Assembly: GCA_037974335.1 (NCBI GenBank)
Contig: CM075728.1
Location: 112,711,476 to 112,775,475 of the forward strand
DNA length: 64,000 nucleotides
Direction: 5' to 3'
Source: Prionace glauca
Taxonomy: Eukaryota > Chordata > Chondrichthyes > Carcharhiniformes > Carcharhinidae
Positions 1 to 11,645 of this stretch are shown in pieces. Each line of letters opens with the position of its first letter. The first letter of the stretch is position 1. The translations under genes were made by a program, and so were the position numbers. The notes beneath the pieces were generated by a model. That model did not search any database. It had not been told where the DNA came from and saw only the letters and a program-made list of their open reading frames with translations.

Positions 1-29
1 AGTCCAACGCTGGCACCTCCACATCATGG
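1..29 (-). repeat. End fragment of a foldback repeat family
   Basis: The first 29 bases are the reverse complement of the opening segment (agtccaacgc...ccacatcatg) of the foldback element seen whole at 22642-22814. Only this end lies inside the window. It abuts a CR1 fragment on its right. Confidence 0.45.
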
Positions 30-31
30 TT

Positions 32-780
32 AACAGTGAAGCAGAGTGTTTTGGGCTACAGGAAGATATTGATAGAATGGTCAAATGGGAATAAGCTGCA
101 GGTGGAATTGAACCCTGAAAAGTGTGAGGTGATACACTTTGGAAAGAGTAATTTGATGAGAAAGTACTCAATGGATGGTAGGACACTAGGAATTCTGTGG
201 AACAAAGGGATCTTGGAATGTTTGTCCACAGATCTCTGAAAGTGGAAGGGCATGTTAGTAGGGTGGTGAAAAAGGTATATGTGACACTTGCCTTCATCAA
301 GCAAGGCATAGATTACAAAAGCAGAGAAGTCATGATGGAGTTGTATAGAACTTTGGTTAGGCCATACGGAGGGTACTGTGTGTCGTTCTGGTTGCAACAC
401 TAACGGAAAGATATGATTGTACTAGCGAGGGTGCAGAGGAGATTCACCAGGATGCTGCCTGGGATGGAACATTTAAGTTATAAAAGCTTGAGTTGTTTTT
501 GTTGGAGCAGAGAAGACTGAGGGTGAGCTGATCGAGGTATACGAGATTATAAGAGACAGGGACAGAGTGGATAAGGAGCAGCTGTTCCCCTTCGTTGGAG
601 GTTCAGTCATAAGGGGACATAGATTCAAGCTGAAGGGCAGGAAGTTTCGGGGGGATGTGAGGAAAAATGTTTTTACTCAGAGAGTGGTGACGGTCTGTAA
701 TGCACTGCCTGGGAGGGTGGTAGAGGCCGGTTGCCTCATAACTTTTAAAGGTATCTAAATGAGCACTTGGCACATCATAA
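32..780 (+). mobile_element. CR1-type LINE 3' fragment (degenerate)
   Basis: Translated pieces give the C-terminal part of a CR1 reverse transcriptase in order: KCEVIHFGKSN, RDLGMFVHRSLKVEGHV, a VRP..GYCVSFW block, and later FTQRVVTVCNALPGRVVEAG. The pieces lie in different frames, so the copy is old and inactive. It is truncated at its left end, inside the RT region. The 3' limit is uncertain because another repeat (783-1090) follows directly. Confidence 0.75.
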
Positions 781-782
781 TA

Positions 783-1090
783 AAGAACAAAGAACAACCC
801 AGCATGGGAAACAGGCCCTTCGGCCCAACGAGCCCGCACCGCCACATCACTCTACACCTATTCTACCTTGCATATCTATGAATGGAACCCTACTCAGTCA
901 GATTCAGGGAAGAAATAGTGTCAATTTGGTAAAAACCGATTAGCCTGAGAGCACATCTTTGGGGTGTGGGAGGAAACCGGAGCACCCGGAGGAAACCCAC
1001 GCAACCACAGGGAGAATGCGCAAACTCCCACAGACACAGGCCCAAATCCATGTGCCTGCACAGCCAGCACTGAGCTGTTGCGGCGCCCAT
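783..1090 (-). repeat. CR1-tail-like piece plus antisense SINE body
   Basis: Bases 783-870 contain the phrase 'gaaacaggcccttcggcccaac', a common 3' motif of shark LINE tails. Bases 935-1090 match the central part of the tRNA-derived SINE in reverse orientation (ctttggggtgtgggaggaaac, then 'aggaaacccacgc'), but the tRNA-like head is poorly preserved. Boundaries are approximate. Confidence 0.5.
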
Positions 1091-1254
1091 CTACCGGTTC
1101 AGGATCAAGCACACACACCGACATGAAGTACTAGGCCACTCCTGGAACTTCCAAGAGCAGCCCACGCACGACCCGCCGTGTGAATGCCCCTCGTTTGACA
1201 CGAGGTGGACCTCCACCTGTGGAATAAAGACAAAAATATTAATCTTACAGCCTG

Positions 1255-3870
1255 CCTTTCCGGTGTCTCCTGAGGTTTAACCCTATTTAATAGCCCCTAC
1301 CATATCCCTCCATTCTCGTTTCACTCACGTGCCTATCTAACTGCATCTTAAACGAGTCCAATGTTCCTGCCTCCACCACCCTACTCGGTAGCGCGTTCCA
1401 GACCCCCACAACTCTCTGCGTAAAGAACCTTCTTCTCACCTTCAAATTATACCTCTCCCCCCTCACCCTTAAATGATGACCTCTCATGTTCGTACCCAGT
1501 CTAGGGAGCAGTCTCTCACTATTAACTCTATTCATTTCCTTCATTATCTTATATACTTCTATCATGTCCCCTCTCAATCTCCGTCTTTCCAAGGAAAATA
1601 GTCCCAGTTTCTTCTTTAACCTCTCCTCGTAACCCAGTCCCCCCATGCCAGACAACATCCTGGTAAACCTCCTCTGCACCCTTTCCAGAGACTCCACGTC
1701 CTTCCGGTAGTAAGGTGACCAGAACTGGACGCAGTACTCCAAATGCGGTCTAACCAACGTTCTGTACAACTGAAGCATTAGACGGCAGCTTTTATACTCT
1801 ATGCCCCTTCCTATAAAGGCCAACATCCCATAAGCCTTCCTAACAACCTTCTCCACTTGTGACGCAACCTTCATGGATTTGTGAACCTGCACTCCCAGGT
1901 CCCTCTGTATGTCCATACTCCTAATCGGCCTCCCTTTAATCACATAGCTCCTCTCTGCATTATTCCGTCCAAAATGCATCACCTCGCATTTGTCAGGATT
2001 AAATGCCATCTGCCACCTATCTGCCCACTGCACCAACCTATCTATATCCTGTTGTATCACCTGACAATCCAGTTCCGTACCCGCCAACCCTGCCATCTTG
2101 GTGTCATCAGCAAACTTGCTAATCACACCACCTACGCCCTCTTCCAAGTCATTTATGTAGACTACAAAGAGGAGAGGTCCCAGTACTGAGCCCTGCGGCA
2201 CACCACTGGTCACTGGCCTCCAGCCCGACAAGGTCCCCTCCACAGCTACCCTCTATCTCCTATTTCCCAGCCAGTTCTCAATCCACCTAGCTACCTGGCC
2301 TCGTATCCCATGCACCTTAACCTTTTCTACCAGCCTACCGTGAGGGACTTTGTCAAACGCTTTACTGAAATCCATATAGATGGCATCAACGGTTCTCCCA
2401 TCGTCAACCGTTTTTGTCACCTCCTCAAAGAATTCCACCAGATTCGTAAGGCAAGATCTCCCTATAACAAAGCCATGTTGCGTATCCCTAATCAGATTGC
2501 AACGTTCCAAATGCTCATACATCCTACCCCTAAGTATTTTTTCCATTAACTTCCCTACCACCGACGTCAAACTCACCGGTCTATAATTTCTAGGGTTATC
2601 CCTACTACCTTTTTTGAACAACGGGACCACATTTGCTACCCTCCAGTCTTCTGGGACCTCACCTGTGTCCAAAGAAGAGACAAAGATTTGTGCCAGAGGC
2701 CCAGCAATTTCATCTTTCGCCTCCCTAAGCAGCCTGGGATAAATACCATCAGGCCCCGGAGCTTTATCCGTCCTTACGCTACCTAAAAGCCCTAGCACTT
2801 CCTCTCTCGTAATAACTATATCCTGCAAATAAACCTCCACTCTCTCCAAGAGACCACACGATTCCGAACCCCTCTCCTTTGTGAATACCGACGCAAAGTA
2901 TTCATTCAGGAGCTCCCCCATTCCCTCCGACTCAATACACAACTCTCTACTCTTGTCCCTAAGAGGACCAATTTTCCCTCTAACTACTCTCTTGCCTCTG
3001 ATATAGGAATAAAATGCCTTTGGATTTTCCTTAATCCTACCAGCCAAAGCCATCTCATGCCCTCTCTTCGCCCTTCTAATTCCCCTTTTTAGCTCCCTCC
3101 TACTCTCACTATATTCCTCCAGCGCACTCTCCGTACCCATTTGTTTTGACCTAACATATGCCTCCCTCTTCTTCCTGACCAAGTCTTCAATATCCCCCGT
3201 AATCCACGGCTGTCTAATCCTACCTTTCCCATCCTTTCGCTTAACCGGAACATACCTCCCCTGCAACCATTTCATTTTGTCCCTAAATGCCTCCCACTTG
3301 CCAACCGTGGACTTGCCAGCTAACAGTCCCTCCCAATCAGTTTGCTGCAGCTCCCTCCTAATCCTGCCGTAGCTCGTCTTTCCCCAGTTCAGCACACTCC
3401 CATTCAGACGGCACTCGTCCCTTTCCATTTTTATCCTAAAGTAGACGGACTTGTGGTCACTGTTCGCCACATGTTCGCCTACCTCTACCCCCACCTGCCC
3501 CGGCTCGTTTCCCAACACTAGATCCAGTATAATCCCTCCCCTAGTCGGGCTAGTTACATACTGTTCTAGCGACCCTTCCATAACACAGTTCACAAACTCC
3601 TCTCCCTCCGTACCCCCACCTCTAGGCCCCTTCCAATTCATTCCAGGAAAATTAAAATCACCAACTACAACCACTCTTTTCTTCCTGCACCTGTCCAAAA
3701 TGCCCCTGTAAATGCCTTCCTCCACTGACTTAGGGCTGTTGGGTGGCCTATAGTACACCCCTAGCAATGTGATCTCTCCCTTTTTATTCCTCAACTCCAC
3801 CCACACTGACTCAATCCCTATCTCTTCCATATCGTCCTCCCTCTGCACTACTGTGATGTTTTCCCTGACT
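1255..3870 (-). mobile_element. CR1-type LINE, 5'-truncated, young; endonuclease (partial) and RT
   Basis: Reading the minus strand from 3848, a long frame encodes the later part of an AP-type endonuclease (VGDFNFPGMNW, then SDHKSVYF), a linker (WITGDIEDLVRKKREAYV), and RT blocks (DKAPGPDGIYPRLL, NYRPVSLTSVVGKLMEKI, FSKAFDKVPH). After one in-frame TAG at 2253-2255 the same frame continues with VTSGVPQGSVLGPLLF, the catalytic FADD box and the C-terminal region to 1287. The start of the endonuclease is missing, so it is 5'-truncated. Apart from that stop the frame is open over about 2.5 kb, which points to a recent insertion. A 3' UTR precedes the left boundary; the exact end is not clear. Confidence 0.9.
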
Positions 3871-3884
3871 GATAATATTCAGGC

Positions 3885-4001
3885 CTATGAGCCAAGTGCT
3901 GGCAGATGGGATTAGGTGTGAGTTCAGGTGTTTCTAATGTGTTGGTGCAAGCTCGATGGACCAAAGGGCCTCTTTTACCTCTGTATGATTCTGTGATTCT
4001 A
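3885..4001 (+). repeat. Short LINE/SINE 3' tail fragment
   Basis: The stretch ends with gctcgatggaccaaagggcc and 'tgtatgattctgtgattct', the typical 3' tail of CR1-related repeats in this window. No coding part is preserved. Confidence 0.5.
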
Positions 4002-4324
4002 AGCAGGATACAGTATCAATCACCTGAAAACCCCCTGCTGATTTATCACTTAATTATCTTTGTGAAGTGCAGTTTTACTGGTGGGGCTACTGGCAGTAAC
4101 TTGTGATGGGGTTTACTTGTTTGACTTGCAGCAGCAATTGGACTGTTCCTGATTCAGCCAATTTTAACATTATTGGATTCTCAAGAAAAGACTGAGAAGA
4201 TAGCAGATGTGAAAGATTGGGGCAAAGGGAGAACAGGAGGAGTGTAATTGTTTAATAATTTCATTTTAATTAAAATGTTTGCCAGTGTTTTATTTTTTAG
4301 TAAAGGTTTAATAATTTAATAATC

Positions 4325-4712
4325 ATTGAGACGTATAAGATGATGAATGGGATGGATAGGGTAGAGGTGGAGAGACTCTTCCCGCTCAGAAAGGACAGTA
4401 GGACTAGGAGGCACAGCCTCAAGATAAAGGGGGGGGGGCGGTTTAGAACGGAGTTGAGGAGGAACTTCTTCACTCAAAGGGTGGTGAATCTCTGGAATTC
4501 TCTGCCCGTTGAAGTGGTGGAGGCTGCCTCGCTAAATATTTTTAAGACGCGGGTTGATGGGTTTTTGATTAGCGAGGGGATTAAGGGTTATGGGGAGAGG
4601 GCGGGAATGTGGAACTGAGCCACGACAGATCAGCCATGATCTTATTGAATGGCGGGGCAGGCTCGAAGGGCTAGATGGTCTACTCCTGCTCCTATTTCTT
4701 ATGTTCTTATAA
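4325..4712 (+). mobile_element. CR1-type LINE 3' end, truncated copy
   Basis: It encodes the extreme C-terminus of the CR1 RT protein (ETYKMMNGMDRVEVERLFPL, FFTQRVVNLWNSLPVEVVEA, ending at 4618), then a 3' UTR with gatcagccatgatcttatt and the tail 'cttatgttcttat'. It is the same subfamily as the full copy at 27771-33236 and is nearly identical to that copy's 3' end. Confidence 0.85.
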
Positions 4713-4874
4713 TAGAGTATTAAGGTGTCTCCTTGTATTTGAATCATTTAATCTATACACTACAGGCATTGTTTCAGCTTTACAGGATGTATGCTAAAAA
4801 TGGCCAACTCAAAGAGCTGAAAATTTCCAAAAATTTCTCAGTTCTTAAAGACTTAATTTTCAAACTTCAAGAAA

Positions 4875-5431
4875 ATGTACACATCTCTGGTGCGGCCGCA
4901 CTTGGAGTTTTGTGTGCAGTTCTGGTCCCCACATTACAAGAAGGATGTAGAGGCTTTGGAGAGGGTGCAGAGGAGGTTTACCAGGATGTTGCCTGGTATG
5001 GAGGGGAGATCCTATGAGGAGAGATTGAGAGATTTGGGGTTGTTTTCGCTGGAAAGAAGGCGGCTAAGAGGGGATCTCATTGAAACATATAAGATGATTA
5101 GAGGTTTAGACAGGGTAGATAGTGATAGCCTTTTTCCTAGGATGGAGAATGCTAACACGAGGGGGCACGATTTTAAATTAAGGGGGGGTAGTTATAGGAC
5201 AGATGTCAGGGGTAGGTTCTTTACCCAGAGGGTGGTGAGGGACTGGAATGCCCTGCCAGCTGCAGTTGTAAATGCACCTAGTTTGGGGGCGTTTAAAAGA
5301 TCTGTGGATAGGTTTATGGATGAAAAGGGATTGGTTTAGGCTAGTGGGTCATTGTTTTGTAACTGGTCGGCGCAACATCGTGGGCCGAAGGGCCTGTTCT
5401 GCGCTGTAATGTTCTATGTTCTATGTTCTAA
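4875..5431 (+). mobile_element. CR1-type LINE 3' end, second subfamily
   Basis: An open frame of 154 aa (4875-5339) gives the RT C-terminus (TSLVRPHLEFCVQFWSPHY, FTRMLPGMEGRSYEERL, FFTQRVVRDWNALPAAVVNA). The 3' UTR has ggcgcaacatcgtgggccga and ends with repeated 'tgttctatgttctatgttct'. The tail differs from the copy at 4325, so two CR1 subfamilies landed close together. Confidence 0.85.
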
Positions 5432-5439
5432 AATATATT

Positions 5440-6306
5440 GGGGTCGTTTCTCCTGCCAGGGGAGTTACTGAGTCTGTCAGGGGGAGGGGGCCTAGGGAGA
5501 TTGAGACTGCCAAACGGGGATGGTTTGGGGAGATTAGCACGACTGGGGGGGAAGGTACATTGGAACTGGCCCAGAGACATCTGGGAGGCCAGCAATCAGG
5601 GGGTGAGAGGTTGGAGGGGTAGCAATGCGGGGTCACGGGGCTGGCCAGCAGTCAGGAGGCCAGCAGTGCGGGGCTACTGTGCATGCGCCGATCTCAGAAC
5701 TGACAGATTGGCACATACACAATCATCCGTTCAGCGCTATGCTGCTCGCCTCTTCAACGGGAATATGCCCCACCCCATGATTTTCAATGTGAATCTCCGT
5801 AGGGCACTCTGCGCTCAGAATGTGGGAGATTTATTTTGAAAGTCTCACTAAAAAAAACCAAAGAAAGTTACTTCAGTTTTTACGCAAATTTGGCACTTAG
5901 GATGTTTTGGGGAGATTTGTCCCCATAACTGTTGATAGAACTATAAAAGATGGCCTTAAAATGGAAAATTTTACAAATTGTTCAAATGAAGAATGAGTCA
6001 ACAGAATCAGGCTGCAACATGCCACAACGCATCAGATGCAATGTAAAAAATATTGATAAAGGACAAAGGAAGACAGCTTGGGAATATAAAGACAAACAAA
6101 TAGAGCTACAAAGACTCGGATTATTTGCTGGTTGTTGAATTCCTTTGCTTTCGAGCTCAACAAATGATGTAAGATAACTCATTCTTTGGTTGGCCAGCAG
6201 CTGCAATCTTCCATTTGTGACTTGATCAAAGTTGCTAGTAAGATTACAACCAGTTGATTCTAATTTACATTATTTAACATGTGTAAATAATTCCATTTTT
6301 TAATAG
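5440..6306. other. Non-coding stretch, nothing clear
   Basis: Bases 5440-5840 are GC- and G-rich and may be a decayed repeat. Bases 5840-6306 are AT-rich and look like intron leading into the exon at 6307. The short open frames here (62 to 133 aa) show no recognisable domain. Confidence 0.4.
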
Positions 6307-6489
6307 GTACATCGAGTGCTTCTTCCACAGTCGGATGACAAGATGTGCCGATCTAGACAATCATTGGCTTTCTTTGTACATCCAGATAATGATGTAATTA
6401 TTACATGCTTTGATGGATCTCAGCAGTACCCTCCTACCGACCCTCTGCAGTACTTAATGGAACGTTTTGATTCCACATACAAAATGTAA
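6307..6489 (+). CDS. Terminal exon of a 2-oxoglutarate/Fe(II)-dependent oxygenase-family protein
   Basis: A splice acceptor (polyT-rich tract, then aatag) precedes a phase-0 exon of 60 codons that ends in TAA at 6487-6489. The peptide begins VHRVLLP, continues RSRQSLAFFVHPDNDVIITC, then GSQQYPPTDPLQYLMERF. In the isopenicillin-N-synthase-like oxygenases the C-terminal iron-binding His sits in an HRV context and is followed by an RxS motif that binds 2-oxoglutarate; here His2 and R17-Q-S19 fit. This is therefore the end of the double-stranded beta-helix core plus the C-terminal tail. Earlier exons (with the HxD motif) were not found in the window and probably lie upstream of base 1. The substrate cannot be told. 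Fish and other lower vertebrates have an uncharacterised member of this family, which this most resembles. Confidence 0.72.
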   Translation, partial: VHRVLLPQSDDKMCRSRQSLAFFVHPDNDVIITCFDGSQQYPPTDPLQYLMERFDSTYKM

Positions 6490-6564
6490 CAAATTCTGTT
6501 GATCCAATGAGTGAGCACAACACCAGAAATGAGGGGCCTCATGATTACATAGAGAAGTCACTAA

Positions 6565-6570
6565 AATAAA
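6565..6570 (+). promoter_or_regulatory. Polyadenylation signal AATAAA
   Basis: AATAAA lies 76 bases after the stop codon of the oxygenase exon, a normal position for a short 3' UTR. It supports that exon being the last one. Confidence 0.5.
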
Positions 6571-7206
6571 GAAGATTTTGATGGATTTCTGGACACCATA
6601 GTGTGATCATTTAAACTATAATTTTTGAAAGCTGGTGGCAGAACATTTTGGGAAGCATATGTGTGATATCACAGTGAAAGTTTGGTCTCTTATTTCACTA
6701 AATTCCCAGTCTCATCCATGCTTCCATGAGAAGATACAATGAAAGGGATAATAGGATATTAGCACAAGTGAAGGAAATTTGTCACTAGACTGTTGTGAAG
6801 TCTGAAATTTAGAGGAAAACCGACAGCTTGGCTGCAGGAGTGGTTGGTCCAATAAACGAGGAAACAAGAATAAAGTAAATTAGAAAGTAATGACCATTGA
6901 AATAACAGCAAACTGCAGTTCTGACATATTTTAGAATTAGGCAATTAAGAAATAAATTCTCAGCTGTTTTATAACCAAATTATTAAATTCAAATCAGATG
7001 TGACTTTGTTAACTTTCCTCTCTTTATCACACCTGCATCTTGCCTGTTAATATTTTCACTAAGAAGAACACTTTGACATTTTATGATCAAAGTGACTTTC
7101 ATTGAGCTTTTTCCCATGTTTTGGTGATTTTACCCAATCAGTAACTGAACTAAAAAGATCAGTGGAGTTCTAAATCTGATCATTGGTCTGTGCTAAAGTA
7201 ACCAAT
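6571..7206. other. Intergenic, no gene seen
   Basis: AT-rich sequence with no exon-like frame and no repeat I recognise. Confidence 0.4.
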
Positions 7207-7557
7207 CTTGGCCACATCCTAGATGATGGTCAAGTGGTATTATTGCTAGACTATTAATCCAGAATCCCAGCTAATGTTCTGGAGTTCGAATCCCAGCACA
7301 ACAGATGGTGCAATTTGAATTCAATAAACAATGTCTAGAATTAAGAATCTACTGATGACCATGAAACCATTGTTGATTGTTGCAAAACCCATCTGGTTCA
7401 CTAATGTCCTTTAGGGAAGGAAATCCACCATCCTTACATGGTCTGGCTTACATGTGACTCCAGAGCCACAGCAATGTGGCTGACTCTCAACTGCCCTCCA
7501 AGGCCAGCTAGGAATGGACAATAAATGCTGGCCAGCCAGCGACGCCCATGTTCCACA
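7207..7557 (+). repeat. tRNA-derived SINE with a LINE-type 3' tail
   Basis: The head has a degenerate pol III box region (gtggtattattgctagacta and ggagttcgaatcccagcaca, a B-box-like motif). The body runs through ggtctggcttacatgtgact and ctggaatggac-like text to the tail 'caataaatgctggccagccagcgacgccca'. The tail resembles that of a shark LINE whose coding remnants appear at 11448, 36030 and 46237, which suggests the LINE mobilised this SINE. Other copies lie antisense at 23120, 46030 and 54405. Confidence 0.7.
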
Positions 7558-7569
7558 AAAGAACTTTAA

Positions 7570-7820
7570 AAAATTTACAAACAGCAGTCACTGTTTAAAA
7601 ATAAGGGAGCCCTCATTTAAGACAGAGATAAGGAGTAATTTTTCCAGAGTCTCTCGGAGTTTTTGAACTCACTTCCCGAAATGCAGTGGAAGCAGAATTT
7701 TTGAATACTTTTAAGGCAGAGCTAGATCAATTCTAGTTCAGCAAAGAGATGAAAGGTTATCGGAGCAGGCTTGAGGGGTTGAGAGTTGACGCCTGCTCCT
7801 AATCTATGTTTGAATGTTCA
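7570..7820 (+). mobile_element. CR1-like LINE 3' end, old
   Basis: Text such as tttaagacagagataaggag, gaactcacttcccgaaatgc and 'gatgaaaggttatcggagcaggc' is a diverged version of the CR1 C-terminus and 3' UTR seen elsewhere in the window. The frames are broken. Confidence 0.6.
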
Positions 7821-8149
7821 TTGCACTTTTACTTAAATGTTTTTGACATGAAAACAACACTTTAGCTTTGTTCTTGTGCATTACTATTTAGCTAATCTAC
7901 ATTTAACTAGTACCTTATTCAAGGACGGTTGGTGTAGGTAAAGGAAAATGTCCCATTACTGTAACTTAGTGAAGTCTCCAGTGGTTGGCTGAGCTGCATT
8001 TGTTGTAATGGAGTAAAGGGTTCTTTACTGTTGTGTGTTTACCCTGCATCATACTATGTGGGAATGCCTGATGGTGATGGTTCAGTCTCATCCTTTTAAC
8101 ATCAACTTTATAAAGAAAATCAGGTATAAAAAATGTGGATGAGGGTATC
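7821..8149. other. Intergenic, no gene seen
   Basis: AT-rich single-copy-looking sequence. The 73-aa frame on the minus strand has no recognisable domain. Confidence 0.35.
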
Positions 8150-10130
8150 AATGAACAAAGAAAAGTACAGCCCAGGTTCAGATCCATTGGCCCTCCAAGC
8201 CTGTGACAATTATGATGCCCTAACTACAAAAAAATCTTCTGCCCTTACTTGACCCATGTCCCTCTATTCCCTCCTGATTCATGTACCCATCCAGATGCCT
8301 CTTAAATGTTGCTAATGTGCCTGCTTCCATCACCTCCTCTGGCAACGCGTCCCAGGCACCCACTGCTATCTGCATGAAAATCTTCCCCCGCACAACTCCC
8401 TTAAACTTTCTCCCTCTCAACCTGTTCCCCTTTGTATTTGACACCTCCACCCTGAGAAAAAAACTGTTGACTATCCACCTGTCCATGCCTCTCATAATTT
8501 TGTAGAGCTGTATCAAGTCTCCTCTCAGCCTGTCTTTCCAGTGAAAACAATTCTAGTTTATTCAGCCTCCCCTCATAGTCAACAACCTCATGCCCAGGCA
8601 ACTTCCCGGTGAACCTTCTTTGCACTCTCCCCAAAGCTTCCAAATCCTTCCATGGTAGCCAGAATTTTATGCAATAGTCATATGTGGCCTAACTAAGGTT
8701 TTATATAACTGCAACATGATTTCCTAACTCTTGTACTCAAAGCCCCAGCTGATGAAGGAATATGTGCCTTCTTAATCTTCTTGGCCAGCTGTGTTGCTCC
8801 TTTTAGGGAACTGTGGACCTGCATGCCCAGATCCCTCTATACATTAATGTTCCTAAGAGTTCTGCCATTTACTGTATAATTCACACCTAAATTTGATCCT
8901 CCAAAATACATCACCCCACATTTGCCCAGATTAAATTCCATCTGCCATTTCTGTGCCTAAGTCTCCAATCTTTCTACATCCTATTTTTTCCACTGACAAT
9001 CCCCAGCACTATCTGCAACTCCATCAATCTTTGTGTCATCCACAAACTTACTAATCAGACAATCCACATTTTCCTCCAGATCATTTATATATATACCACA
9101 AACAACAGAGATCCCAGCACTGATTCCTGCGGAATATCACTAGCTGAAGATTTCCAGTCTGAAAAACACCCTTCCAACGCTACTCTTTGTCTCTATAACC
9201 AAGCCAATTCAGTATCTATCTAGCCAGCCCACTTCAAATCTGATGTGATTTTAGTTTTTGTACCAGTCTGCCAAGTGGGACCTTGTCAAATGCCTTACTA
9301 AAGTCCATATAAACTACATCCACAGCCCCTTCCTTACCAATTATCTTTGTCACCTCTTCAAAAAGCTCTATCAAGTTGGTGGGACATGACCTTCCCTATA
9401 CAAAGCCATGCTGCCTATAACTAATAGTCCATTTCCCCCCAAATGTGCATGTATCCTGTCCTTTGGTGTCTTCTCCAAAAGCATTGATGTTAGGCTCCAT
9501 TGATGACAGGCTCACTGGCCTATATTTTCCTGGATTTTTCCTGCTTCATTTCTTAAACAAGAGAACATTGGCCAGTCTTCTGGAACCTCATCAGTGGTCA
9601 GTAAGGATGTGAAGGTATCTGTTAAGGTCCCAGCTATATCTCCCATTGCCTCCTGCAGTAACCTGGGATAGATCCCATCCGGCCTACCTTAATGTAACTT
9701 AGGATACCCAATATCTCCTCCTTCGATATATTGACATTCCCTAGAGTTTCACATATCTATTCCTGACCTCAAAATCTGTCATGTCTTTCTCCTTGGTGAA
9801 TACTGATACAAAGTACTCATTAAGCATCGCATCCACTTTCTGTAGTTCCATGCATAATTTCCCTCCATTGTCCTTGAGTGAACCTACTCTTTCTCTTGCT
9901 ACCCTCCTGCTCCTAATATATGCATGAAAAGCCTTGGGATTCTTCTTGACCCAGTTTGCTAAAGACATCTCATGGCCCTCTTTAGCCCTCCTAATTTGTG
10001 TTTAAGTTCCTTCCAACGTTCACTATATTCCTCAAGGGCTTCATCAGTTTTCAGATGCCTAGATCCATCGTATGCTTCCTTTTTCCTTTTGACAAAGCTT
10101 ACAAGTTATCTTATCATCCATGGTTCCCAG
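8150..10130 (-). mobile_element. CR1-type LINE, degenerate, about 2 kb
   Basis: On the minus strand the order is: linker (SLANWVKKNPKAFHAYIRSR at about 9960), RT core remnants through 9700-9000, then the C-terminus (RVQRRFTGKLPG, FMQIAVGAWDALPEEVMEAG at about 8400), then a 3' tail near 8150-8220. Many frame breaks show an older insertion than the copy at 1255-3870. The upstream endonuclease is absent. Confidence 0.82.
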
Positions 10131-10607
10131 ATCCAACAATTTCTGTCCTTCATCTTTGTGGAGACAGAAAGATCATTTAGCTCAGTGAAATTTCTGCCAG
10201 GATACAACCAGCTGCCTCCTGAGGCTGAAGAATAGGAATCTCTTCAATGTTCCTCTAAACTGTGCAGTAATCTGAAAGTTTGCACAGGCTGAGCAAAAGG
10301 CAGCCCCTTTCAGTTTCCTTGCATACATTGCCACACAAAAATTTAAACGGCCCACACACTTAAATGAATCAACTCTACAAACAAAGTAAATTACAGGACA
10401 CACTTATTCTATTTCAGGCAAGTTTAATCCTTATATTCCACAATGTGGTTTCTATCTACCTCCTTGAGTACAACTGAGAGACTTTCTAGAGCTTGCAGTT
10501 AAGAATCAATAACACGGCTGTGGATTTGGAATCACATCTGGCAAATTTCCTCACCTAAAGGAAGCCAGGTAGGTTTTTTATGGCAATCCAATAGCTTCAC
10601 AGTCATA
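10131..10607. other. No gene seen
   Basis: Probably a decayed repeat at 10180-10400 (short minus-strand frame without a known domain), then non-coding sequence. Confidence 0.35.
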
Positions 10608-11440
10608 TAATAAAAGCAAAATACTGTAGATCTGGAAATCTGAATAGAAACAGAAAATGCTGGGAGAACTCAGCAGGTCTGGTAGTATCTGTGGAGAGAG
10701 AATCAGAGTTAATGCTGGGTCCATCTGACTCGATTGAGCTGAAGAGAAAGAGAGAAATGTGATGGATTTTTAGTCTGTTTAAGAGGAGGTGCAGCAAAAT
10801 ATAAGATCAGGGATGGGTGTGGGCTAGGAAAGGTTGCACAAGACAAAGGGAGTGTTAATGGCAGTGTTACGGTCTATAGAAAGCGCTGATAGTGGCATAA
10901 AGGGAAGATAGCAGAATGTGTTAATAGGAGAAAAAAGATCAGTGTTCAGTGAAAGCAAAACTAAATAACAAGCGACAGATCTTATTGTCTTATTGAATGG
11001 CGGGGCATGCTCAAAGGGCTATATGGCCTACTCCTGCCCCTATTTCTTATGTTCTTATGTTGAGTCCAGAAGGCTGTAAAGTGCCTAATCACAAAATGAG
11101 GTGCTGTTCCTCCAGCTGGAATTGTGAAACACTGCAACAAGCCATGGACATGAAAGAAAGATGTTGAGTTGAAATAACAAGCGACAGGAAAGTTGGCGTC
11201 ATGCTAGCGGACTGAGTGAAGGTGTTCAGCAAAGCAGTCACCTAGTCTACGTTTAGTCTCCCTGGTGTGGAGGGGACTGCATTTGGAGCAGTGAATTGAA
11301 ATGCAATGAAATGCTGCTTCATCTGAAAAGAGTGTTTTGGATCCTTGCACTGGGAGGAGGGAGGAGGTAAAGGGCAGGTGCTTCACCTCTGTAATTTCAT
11401 GGGAAGCTGCCATTGGAAGGGAATGAGGAGTGAAGGGTAA
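10608..11440. repeat. Dispersed shark-type repeat (aaaatgctgggagaactcagc family) with a CR1 tail inside
   Basis: It opens with 'gaaaatgctgggagaactcagcaggtctgg', a phrase that recurs at 49805 and 63250, and continues with purine-rich text to about 11440. A CR1 3' tail (+ strand, about 10975-11062, ending cttatgttcttatgttg) is inserted within it. No coding capacity is visible; the family is not one I can name. Confidence 0.5.
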
Positions 11441-11447
11441 TGGTCAC

Positions 11448-11645
11448 TTTCTACAAGGCACAAGTCAGGAGTGTGATGGAATACTCTCCGTTTGCCTGGA
11501 TGGGTGTAGCTCCAACAACACTCAAGAAGCTTGACACCATCCAGGACAAAGCAGCCCACTTGATAGCACCACATCCACAAACGTGCACTCCATCCACCAC
11601 CGATGTTCAATAGTAGCAGTGCTTCAGTTCTTCAGCTTCAGGAAG
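11448..11645 (+). mobile_element. LINE RT C-terminal fragment
   Basis: On the + strand this reads as VRSVMEYSP.., WMGVAPTTLKKLDTIQDKAA, then IHHRCSIVAVLQF. This is a familiar pattern in the C-terminal part of fish and shark LINE reverse transcriptases. A second copy with the same text begins at 37330. Confidence 0.6.
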
